From positions 1-48,649 of the forward strand of contig DDTF01000048.1 in assembly GCA_002345965.1 (NCBI GenBank): a stretch of DNA of 48,649 nt, written 5' to 3'. Position 1 is the stretch's first letter. The number at the start of each line of letters is the position of its first letter. Shown piece by piece: positions 42,458 to 48,649 of this stretch. Below the pieces are notes generated by a model. The model was not told the DNA's origin. It ran no database searches and worked only from the letters and a program-made list of their open reading frames with translations. The position numbers and the translations under genes are program-made. Origin of the DNA: Flammeovirgaceae bacterium UBA2371 (GTDB taxonomy: Bacteria; Bacteroidota; Bacteroidia; Cytophagales; Cyclobacteriaceae).

Positions 42458-43471
42458 TTATTCTGGAAGATAAAAGTCAAAAATTATTTTTTGCATGCAA
42501 TTAAAATGCCCCTTGGGGCATTTTTTGTATCCAATCTTCGAGCAGGGTCGGCAATCCAATTTGTTGTTTTCAAGTATGGTAAACTTTGTTCGATAGGGAT
42601 ACATTCCAAATAAAGGTATCGTATTACCCCATATACTAAACACCTCTTTTTTCAATGCAGCTGCTATGTGCATCACACCAGTATCGTGGGTAAATACGTA
42701 AGTGCTTCGTTTTACGATACTTGCTGATTGATTAAGATTGTATTTACCGCAAGCGTTATAAATGATGGTTCTTTTATTAAGTACATCAGTGAGACCCGCT
42801 TCCATCTCAGCTTCTGCTTCATTTCTTTCAAAAAAAAGCCTCACCTGCTCCCCTTCTGCAAAATCTTCCTTACCCCCTAATAGTATTATAGGTCGATTGA
42901 TTTTATCACATAATTCAATCATCCTTTTGACCGGGAGCTTTTTTGTAGCGTGTTGACCACCAATGGCGTAGGTGACATAACCCATTTGATGAGTGACCGG
43001 AATCCACTCCAGGGGCACTTCATCCGACTCTGGAATAAAATAATCAAGCCCAAGAGAATCATTTTTTATCCCCAGGTGCGCTGTGGTTTGAAGGTACCGA
43101 TCGACTATGTGGATGGATGGAAGTTTATTGATCTTAAAATTTACCATTAGCCACTTTTCCCAATTCAACTTATTAAAGCTGTGTGCTTTCACTCCCAATC
43201 GCATTTTGATGATGCGTGTACGAAGGTTATTGTGAAGGTCTATTACTTGATCAAATTGCTCCTTTCTTAATTCCGTTATTAGCGCATTCAGGCTGTCACC
43301 AAGCAAATGCAGTTTGTCAACATAAGGATTCTCTTTTAACAATCCTGCAAAACGAGACTTGGTTACATAATGAATTTCCGCATTGTCCAGTTGAGTTTTT
43401 AACACCCGAATAACCGGGGTAGTGAGTACAATGTCTCCTATTGAGGAGAAGCGAATTATCAGTATTTTCAT
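42458..43471 (-). CDS. Glycosyltransferase family 9 (heptosyltransferase-like)
   Basis: A 337-aa GT-B enzyme that transfers heptose or a related sugar to lipopolysaccharide core. It opens with KILIIRFSSIGDIVLTTPVIR, where the early Asp is catalytic in the family, and has FDQVIDLHNNLRT and the sugar-nucleotide part THDTGVMHIAAAL. The C-terminus carries a Cys motif (CRPCSKIGYKKCPKGHFNCM, four or five cysteines) common in Bacteroidota members and possibly a metal site. The DNA for that motif contains an intrinsic terminator read in the opposite direction. The stop codon directly abuts the purF-like stop. Confidence 0.9.
   Translation of the reverse strand: MKILIIRFSSIGDIVLTTPVIRVLKTQLDNAEIHYVTKSRFAGLLKENPYVDKLHLLGDSLNALITELRKEQFDQVIDLHNNLRTRIIKMRLGVKAHSFNKLNWEKWLMVNFKINKLPSIHIVDRYLQTTAHLGIKNDSLGLDYFIPESDEVPLEWIPVTHQMGYVTYAIGGQHATKKLPVKRMIELCDKINRPIILLGGKEDFAEGEQVRLFFERNEAEAEMEAGLTDVLNKRTIIYNACGKYNLNQSASIVKRSTYVFTHDTGVMHIAAALKKEVFSIWGNTIPLFGMYPYRTKFTILENNKLDCRPCSKIGYKKCPKGHFNCMQKIIFDFYLPE
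42503..42526 (+). terminator. Intrinsic terminator of the purF-like gene, inside the GT9 coding region
   Basis: AAAATGCCCC (42503-42512) and GGGGCATTTT (42515-42524) are perfect complements around TT (or a CTTG tetraloop with a 9-bp stem) and run into TTTTTT (42521-42526). It lies 45 nt after the purF-like stop, within the 3' part of the GT9 gene on the other strand, where it encodes KCPKGHF. On the minus strand the T-tract is weaker (TTTTAATT). Confidence 0.85.
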
Positions 43472-43484
43472 TTAAATGCAGTAT

Positions 43485-43511
43485 CCCGGTTCTAAACTAA
43501 CTTAAACCGGG
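43485..43511. promoter_or_regulatory. Inverted repeat in the divergent GT9/EVE region
   Basis: CCCGGTT (43485-43491) and AACCGGG (43505-43511) form a perfect 7-bp inverted repeat with 13 nt between. It is 14 nt upstream of the GT9 ATG, where an operator or a leader hairpin could act. The 43472-43667 region is otherwise AT-rich with no gene. Confidence 0.35.
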
Positions 43512-43667
43512 TGAGTATTCAGCCTGAATAGAATAAAATTGATTTCAATTTCAGCAATTTTATCAAAACATTTCACAACGGAACTGTATATAAGGAAAAA
43601 TTCGAATTGTATTTGCTATTTTAGAAATCGGACATATGTATCACAAACACTATTACAAACAACAACT

Positions 43668-44072
43668 ATGAGCTACTGGTTAATGAAAACAGAACCCGGA
43701 ACCTATTCGTGGGATGACCTTGTAAAAGATAAGAAGACCGTATGGGATGGCGTTCGGAATTTTCAGGCTCGCAACAATATAAAAGCGATGCAAAAGGGTG
43801 ATCTCGTATTCATTTATCACAGTAATGAAGGGAAAAATGTGGTGGGTATAGCCAAAATTATTAAAGAACACTTTGATGATCCTGCTGACAAAGATTGGGC
43901 TGTTGTAGAAATTGCCCCGGTGAAGAAACTAAGCAAGCCTGTAACACTTGCTGAAATTAAGGCTACAAAAAAACTAGCCAACATGGTTTTAGTAAAAAAT
44001 TCAAGGCTTTCAGTTCAACCTGTTAAAGAATCTGAGTTTGATATGATCGTGAAGATGAGTCAGGAAAAATAA
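43668..44072 (+). CDS. EVE-domain protein
   Basis: A 134-aa PUA-like protein of the EVE/THYN1 type, which bind modified bases in RNA or DNA. It has the hallmark opening YWLMKTEPGTYSWDDL, WDGVRNFQARNN, MQKGDLVFIYHS and VVGIAKI. A longer frame starts at 43539, but its first 43 residues do not resemble the family; the ATG at 43668 gives the usual start. The cytosolic protein may read modified nucleotides. The gene is 1 nt before the next gene, so they are probably co-transcribed. Confidence 0.92.
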   Translation: MSYWLMKTEPGTYSWDDLVKDKKTVWDGVRNFQARNNIKAMQKGDLVFIYHSNEGKNVVGIAKIIKEHFDDPADKDWAVVEIAPVKKLSKPVTLAEIKATKKLANMVLVKNSRLSVQPVKESEFDMIVKMSQEK

Positions 44073-44073
44073 A

Positions 44074-45678
44074 ATGAGCAGAGGGGTAACTTCTATTACG
44101 TTTCTTTCAAAGAAGGCAATTGTTCTTTTGGGGCTATCCATATTGATAATTGCCCAATCGGGATACGCCCAGTTTATCCCGGAAGGGCGATATGAAAAAG
44201 AAGTGAAAATGTCCGACAATAGGTTTATGGTCATATCACTTAAGGAAAATGGCATTGCCCTGATTAGAGAGAAGAACAAATACAAGGATGGCAACCGGTT
44301 GTGGGAATTTATTCTTCTTGATCAGGAATTGGGTGAAAGGTGGCAAGCTGATGTTGAGATAAAGGCCGGTTACATGATGATCGGGTATGAGTATGCAGGT
44401 CAATACCTTTTTGGTTTATTCCGGGAGGGTGACAGGGACTCCAATAAATTCATACTACTCACGCTTCACATAGGAAGTTATGAGATAAAACAATTTGAAA
44501 TAAAACAAGAATTCCTATTCAGGCCTACCCACTTTACCATGGCAGGCGAAAATGCAATTTTTGGTGGGTATGTATCCAGTGAGCCCGCTGTGATGCTCTA
44601 TGAAACCAGCACGCAATTACTCAAGGTAATACCGGGATTTTTCCTGAAAGACACCGAGTTACTGGATCTCCGGGCCAATAGCAACAATACCTTTAACGCT
44701 TTGCTTATTGAAAGAAATACATTGGATAAACGCCATCTGGTTATAAAAACATTTGATGCCTCAGGGGGGTTATTACTGGAGGATGAGATCGAAATTGGAA
44801 AGGATATCAATCTGTTAACGGGTATTTCGAGTAGCCTTAAACGCGAAGAGTTGATTTTGCTAGGAACATATACTGAAGGTACAGGACGTGAAGCCCTTGG
44901 ATTTTATTCCGTTCTGGTTGATCCATTTTCCGATCAATCAATAAATTATTTTCCTTTCGCCAACTTAACACATGCACTCGATTATCTGCCAAGCAAACGA
45001 ATAGCTAAAATAAAATCCAAATCAAAGGAGAGAATGGAAGTGGGGAAAGCTCCAGACTATAAAGCACATGTGCTTCCTATACGAATCGAAGAAACCGAAG
45101 AAGGATTTTTCTTCTTGTCAGAGATGTACGATCCGGCTTCTTCCACCAACAGAAATACCTGGAACACTTATAATAACCCCTACTACGGTTATGGTTACTC
45201 GCCTTATAGCTACAACCCTTTCATGAACAGATATGCCAATTCGCCATATTCTTTTAACAATAGCAGTCAAAATACCTCTGCCAAGATGATTGAGTCTATT
45301 CTTACCCTGTTTGACAGCAAGGGTAAATTGATTTGGGATAACAGTTTGAAATATGAGAATATTAAAAGGTATGCCACCGAGCAAATATCAGATTTCGTAA
45401 TAAAAGATAACCTTGTTTATCTCGCTTATAAGAAAGAGAGTGAAATTCATGTAAGCACAAGTTCCTTAATCCTCGAACCAGAGCTAGACACTGTTGGTAT
45501 TAAACTAAAATACCCATCAGACATTGTAAGAAATGAAACTGAGGATGATACAGGAATCCGCTATTGGTACAACGATTACTCTTTTGTTTGGGGATATCAA
45601 TCGATTAAGGATACTGACAAAAAAAATGAAGATCCTGTGAGGTATGTATTCTATATCAACAAATTTGCTTCGGAGTAG
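44074..45678 (+). CDS. Secreted protein of unknown family, paralogue 1 of a tandem pair
   Basis: I do not recognise the family. The 534-aa product has a signal peptide ending near GYAQ (about 33) and then many short beta strands with Gly/aromatic turns, suggestive of a beta-propeller-like fold. Motifs shared with the next gene are VIPGFF, GKLIWDNS and YWYND. Residues about 356-403 are a low-complexity stretch rich in Tyr, Asn, Pro and Ser (for example YNNPYYGYGYSPYSYNP) that the paralogue lacks. No lipobox and no T9SS sorting domain are seen, so a periplasmic location is most likely. The start is 1 nt after the EVE-domain gene and the 3' end overlaps the next gene. Confidence 0.8.
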   Translation: MSRGVTSITFLSKKAIVLLGLSILIIAQSGYAQFIPEGRYEKEVKMSDNRFMVISLKENGIALIREKNKYKDGNRLWEFILLDQELGERWQADVEIKAGYMMIGYEYAGQYLFGLFREGDRDSNKFILLTLHIGSYEIKQFEIKQEFLFRPTHFTMAGENAIFGGYVSSEPAVMLYETSTQLLKVIPGFFLKDTELLDLRANSNNTFNALLIERNTLDKRHLVIKTFDASGGLLLEDEIEIGKDINLLTGISSSLKREELILLGTYTEGTGREALGFYSVLVDPFSDQSINYFPFANLTHALDYLPSKRIAKIKSKSKERMEVGKAPDYKAHVLPIRIEETEEGFFFLSEMYDPASSTNRNTWNTYNNPYYGYGYSPYSYNPFMNRYANSPYSFNNSSQNTSAKMIESILTLFDSKGKLIWDNSLKYENIKRYATEQISDFVIKDNLVYLAYKKESEIHVSTSSLILEPELDTVGIKLKYPSDIVRNETEDDTGIRYWYNDYSFVWGYQSIKDTDKKNEDPVRYVFYINKFASE

Positions 45679-47143
45679 GATTCTCTTTTACTTGTTTGTA
45701 ATGGCGCAGCTTGTGCCTAACACCCCGTTGCTAGGGCAGGTTCAGCAGGGAGAAAGATTAGAAATAGCTATTTCAAATAATGAGAACTCCGACTTTTCAG
45801 TAGTCTCTGCGGGCAAGAGCGGCCTTATGATTTACAGAAGGCTCTTTAGTTCTCCACTGGATAAACTAGAAATTATTAGTGTTGATACCTCTTTTCAACA
45901 ATTGTGGAGCAAGAAGCTTGATATTGCCAAGGGGCTAAAGACGGTAAATGCGGTAGTCAAAGACAATTACCTTTTTGTTTTATTCAAAGCTGGCAACTAT
46001 AGATTCGGGGACTTTATTATTGCCGCTGTGGACATTTCAAACGGCTCCTATGTCGTGTACCAGGTAAAGAACCTAATTGCATTTTTACCAACAGAATTTG
46101 TAATCACCAATGAAGCTGCACTCATTGGTGGCTATTATAACTATAGGCCATTCATTGTCTATTTTAATTTTGCCACACAACAATCTAAAATATTACCCGG
46201 CTTTTTTAATGAGACCGGAGAATTAACACAGGTAAAATCATATCAAGATGGAACCATTGATGTAATCGTGAGTAGCGACAATTACGAAAAAAAGAAATGC
46301 CTTTGGATTAGAAATTATGATACCAAAGGTGATCTGGTTAAGACCACTTTATTACGACCAGAGGAGAAAAAAAATCTCATTTTCGGAAGGTCCATAAAAA
46401 TCGATGACGATGAACAAGCAGTAGTTGGCGTTTATGGAAGATATAAAGAATACTCCCGGGGTATATTTATCGCGAGAATTGATGCTGAAGGAGAGTATCA
46501 AATCAAGTACTACGACTATGGGGAGCTTCAAAATTTTTTTAGTTACCTAAAGGCATCAAGAGAAAAGCGAATAAAGGAAAGGATACAGAGAAAAAAGATA
46601 AAGGGAAAAAAAGCCAAATTTAACTATCGGTTTATCGTTCATGAAGTAATTAAAGTCGGAGACGATTACGTAATGCTTGGCGAGGCCTTCTATCCCAAAT
46701 ATGCATACGTTGGCATGTCTCAAACAAGAATATTGATTGGCTACCAGTATACCCATGCGGTTGTGATCGGATTCGATAAAGATGGAAAATTGACCTGGGA
46801 TAATAGTTTTGAAATCAATGATGTCAAAACAACTACGCTTGATCAATATGTTAAAATCCAGACCCAGCAGGATAAAATCATTCTGCAATATGCCTACACC
46901 AATCAGATCAGGTCCAAAATCATTAAAGACGCTGAAATATTAGAAGGAAAATCAACCAACGACATAAGGTTAAGGTTTGATGGAGACATCCTCAGGGACT
47001 CCGACTATGAACCCAGCAAGCTTGATTATTGGTATGATAACAAGCTGTATGTATATGGCATTCAGCAAATCCGCAATTACAGAGAAGCCAGAGTAAATGC
47101 CAGCCGTAGAGTTTTTTTTATAAACAAAATCGACTATAAATAA
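45644..47143 (+). CDS. Secreted protein of unknown family, paralogue 2 of a tandem pair
   Basis: A 499-aa relative of the gene just upstream: KILPGFF, GKLTWDNS, LDYWYDN and RVFFINK align with it in order. A very basic stretch (residues about 305-329, REKRIKERIQRKKIKGKKAK) precedes the position of the Tyr/Asn-rich insert of the paralogue. The ATG at 45644 overlaps the upstream gene by 35 nt; a TTG at 45665 would give a shorter start with a compact signal peptide (LRSRILFYLFVMAQL, cleaved near LLGQ). No lipobox or sorting domain. Function unknown. Confidence 0.8.
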   Translation: MYSISTNLLRSRILFYLFVMAQLVPNTPLLGQVQQGERLEIAISNNENSDFSVVSAGKSGLMIYRRLFSSPLDKLEIISVDTSFQQLWSKKLDIAKGLKTVNAVVKDNYLFVLFKAGNYRFGDFIIAAVDISNGSYVVYQVKNLIAFLPTEFVITNEAALIGGYYNYRPFIVYFNFATQQSKILPGFFNETGELTQVKSYQDGTIDVIVSSDNYEKKKCLWIRNYDTKGDLVKTTLLRPEEKKNLIFGRSIKIDDDEQAVVGVYGRYKEYSRGIFIARIDAEGEYQIKYYDYGELQNFFSYLKASREKRIKERIQRKKIKGKKAKFNYRFIVHEVIKVGDDYVMLGEAFYPKYAYVGMSQTRILIGYQYTHAVVIGFDKDGKLTWDNSFEINDVKTTTLDQYVKIQTQQDKIILQYAYTNQIRSKIIKDAEILEGKSTNDIRLRFDGDILRDSDYEPSKLDYWYDNKLYVYGIQQIRNYREARVNASRRVFFINKIDYK

Positions 47144-47162
47144 GGGTTCACAGCATTTTTAG

Positions 47163-47170
47163 TATCTTCG
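47163..47170 (+). promoter_or_regulatory. Candidate pyrR promoter -7 box
   Basis: TATCTTCG followed by CG is one base from TAnnTTTG and ends 11 nt before the pyrR ATG. The -33 element is weak. The 38-nt gap has no room for a PyrR-type attenuator. Confidence 0.35.
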
Positions 47171-47181
47171 CGTCAAGGCCT

Positions 47182-47724
47182 ATGCAGAAGAAACTTATTC
47201 TCGACTCTGATCTGCTTGATATCACACTGAATCGGCTTTGCCAGCAACTTATTGAAAATCATGACCGTTTTGAAGAAACTGTCATTCTAGGACTGCAACC
47301 AAGAGGCATTTACCTTGCTGAACTTATTCACCAAAAACTTAAGAAATTAATAAAAGCTGAAATTCCGTTTGGGCTACTGGATACTACCTTCCATCGGGAT
47401 GACTTTAGGAGGAGGGATACACCCGCCAAGGCCAGCGAAACCCGGGTAAGTTTTATGATTGAGGGTAAAAAAGTTGTCTTGATTGACGATGTGCTTTTCA
47501 CAGGAAGAACCGTAAGGGCCGCAATGGATGCCATGATCGCCTTTGGCCGACCAGCCAAAGTAGAGCTTCTGGTGCTGGTAGACAGAAAATACAACAGAGA
47601 CCTGCCCATCGCTGCTGATTATGTAGGCAAATATGTAAACACAATAGCTTCCCAGCGTGTATTGGTAGAAATGCAGGCACAGGGTCATAAACAAAATAAG
47701 ATTTGGTTAATCAACAATGATTAG
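47182..47724 (+). CDS. pyrR: PyrR-type phosphoribosyltransferase (pyrimidine operon regulator / uracil PRTase)
   Basis: A 180-aa type I phosphoribosyltransferase. The PRPP loop VVLIDDVLFTGRTVRAA (about residues 95-111) and the early RGIYLAELI are diagnostic, and the protein matches PyrR in length. In Bacillus PyrR binds pyr mRNA and controls attenuation; here no attenuator is visible between the upstream gene and pyrR, so its regulatory role in this organism is inferred only from the adjacent pyrB. The reading frame ends in TAG overlapping or abutting the pyrB start. Confidence 0.92.
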   Translation: MQKKLILDSDLLDITLNRLCQQLIENHDRFEETVILGLQPRGIYLAELIHQKLKKLIKAEIPFGLLDTTFHRDDFRRRDTPAKASETRVSFMIEGKKVVLIDDVLFTGRTVRAAMDAMIAFGRPAKVELLVLVDRKYNRDLPIAADYVGKYVNTIASQRVLVEMQAQGHKQNKIWLINND

Positions 47725-47728
47725 CATT

Positions 47729-48649
47729 ATGTCGAAACTTAGTCAGCCACATTTACTCGGAATCAAAAACATCACTGCTAAGGATATTGAACTCATTTTC
47801 GAAACCGCATCGAATTTTAAAGAAATTATTAACAGACCTATTAAAAAGGTTCCCTCGCTAAGGGATGTGACCATCGCCAATATTTTCTTTGAAAATTCTA
47901 CCCGAACGCGTCTCTCATTTGAACTGGCTGAAAAAAGGCTTTCTGCCGACATGATTAACTTCACTGCCTCCAACAGCTCTGTAAAAAAAGGAGAAACTTT
48001 ATTGGATACAGTCAACAATGTACTGGCCATGAAAGTGGATATGGTGGTCATGCGGCACTCCAGTGTAGGTGCCCCTCACTTTTTGGCCAAGCACATCAAA
48101 GCCAAAATTATTAACGCTGGAGATGGCACCCACGAACATCCAACCCAGGCATTGCTTGATGCCTTTTCAATACATGAAAAATTGGGATCACTTGGTGGCA
48201 AAAAAGTAGCAATCATAGGGGACATCTTGCATTCACGCGTTGCCCTTTCCAACATTTTTGCCTTACAAAAAATGGGTGCCAAAGTGATGGTATGTGGCCC
48301 TCCTACCTTGCTGCCAAAGTACATTTCCACATTAGGTGTTACGGTGGAGTACGATGTAAAAAAGGCGCTGGAATGGTGTGATGTAGCCAACGTGTTGCGC
48401 ATTCAGCTGGAAAGACAGCAGATCAAGTATTTCCCTTCACTAAGAGAGTATTCATTGTACTACGGGATTAGCAAAAATCTATTGGATAGCTTGAAGAAAA
48501 AAATTGTTTTGATGCACCCCGGTCCTATCAACCGAGGCGTAGAATTAACCAGCGATGCAGCAGATTCCCATCATTCTATAATCCTTGATCAGGTAGAAAA
48601 TGGAGTGGCTGTAAGAATGGCTGTTTTATATCTTCTGGCAGGCGCTGCT
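47729..48649 (+). CDS. pyrB: Aspartate carbamoyltransferase catalytic subunit, 3' end cut by the window
   Basis: PyrB condenses carbamoyl phosphate with aspartate in pyrimidine synthesis. The 307 codons seen contain FFENSTRTRLSFELAEKRL (carbamoyl-phosphate site), HPTQALLDAF, HSRVALSNIFAL and HPGPINRGVELTSD, all catalytic-subunit signatures. The frame is open to the last base, and at about 310 aa in relatives only a few residues are missing. The start is taken as the ATG at 47729 (MSKLSQPHLLGI, the usual opening); an ATG at 47717 would overlap pyrR by 8 nt. It forms a unit with pyrR. Confidence 0.94.
   Translation, partial: MSKLSQPHLLGIKNITAKDIELIFETASNFKEIINRPIKKVPSLRDVTIANIFFENSTRTRLSFELAEKRLSADMINFTASNSSVKKGETLLDTVNNVLAMKVDMVVMRHSSVGAPHFLAKHIKAKIINAGDGTHEHPTQALLDAFSIHEKLGSLGGKKVAIIGDILHSRVALSNIFALQKMGAKVMVCGPPTLLPKYISTLGVTVEYDVKKALEWCDVANVLRIQLERQQIKYFPSLREYSLYYGISKNLLDSLKKKIVLMHPGPINRGVELTSDAADSHHSIILDQVENGVAVRMAVLYLLAGAA

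Overview
The window looks like core chromosome from a member of the Bacteroidota, most likely a Cytophagales-type marine or soil bacterium. The lines of evidence are type IX secretion (T9SS) C-terminal sorting domains ending in KILVRH or RRIVVR, Bacteroidota-style promoters (TTG-N20-TAnnTTTG), few recognisable Shine-Dalgarno sites, a GC content that looks to be about 40%, and family variants typical of the phylum (a long PurF-like amidotransferase, LptF/G permease, GT9 with a C-terminal Cys motif). I see no phage, insertion sequence, integron, CRISPR array or classical defence island. The window is dominated by housekeeping and envelope genes.

Region by region. (1) 1-4634, minus strand: a promoter plus boxB/boxA-like leader that probably belongs to an rRNA operon just off the left edge, then a stringent-response run (RelA/SpoT synthetase-hydrolase, Fur-family regulator, STAS protein, PurA). 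(2) 4847-8482, plus strand: tRNA-Leu(TAG), then tig, clpP, clpX (protein folding and quality control). (3) 8479-11047: lpxB and queD (minus), hldD (plus). (4) 11050-25593, minus strand: lepA, then folD, queE, pabB and pabC, running almost without gaps into an OmpA/TPR/PD40 protein resembling PorE, a Calx-beta-like lipoprotein and two tandem subtilisin-like T9SS cargo proteases. (5) 25742-32307: TerB-like protein, ACP phosphodiesterase-like protein, small hypothetical genes, thiL, a 47-aa lipoprotein, methylmalonyl-CoA epimerase, HesB/IscA, RidA, a DUF4198-like periplasmic protein and an M24B aminopeptidase. (6) 32415-38104: tgt-lptG-eamA, ispE, fabI, murI. (7) 38350-48649: TPR sensor kinase, PurF-like enzyme, GT9 glycosyltransferase, EVE-domain protein, a tandem pair of unrecognised secreted paralogues, pyrR and a 3'-truncated pyrB.

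The genes serve a few connected themes: (p)ppGpp and purine control (spoT, purA, purF-like), queuosine synthesis and insertion (queD, queE and tgt in three separate units), folate (folD, pabB, pabC), lipopolysaccharide (lpxB, hldD, lptG, GT9), cell wall, fatty acid and isoprenoid precursors (murI, fabI, ispE), and T9SS-exported proteases with probable surface partners.

No completely new system is evident. The observations most worth following are: an intrinsic terminator for the purF-like gene embedded in the conserved Cys motif of the opposing glycosyltransferase; all seven convergent gene pairs having essentially no intergenic DNA; a Tgt that lacks the three zinc cysteines; an eight-gene collinear run joining folate/queuosine enzymes to T9SS cargo; and an unrecognised tandem pair of secreted proteins.
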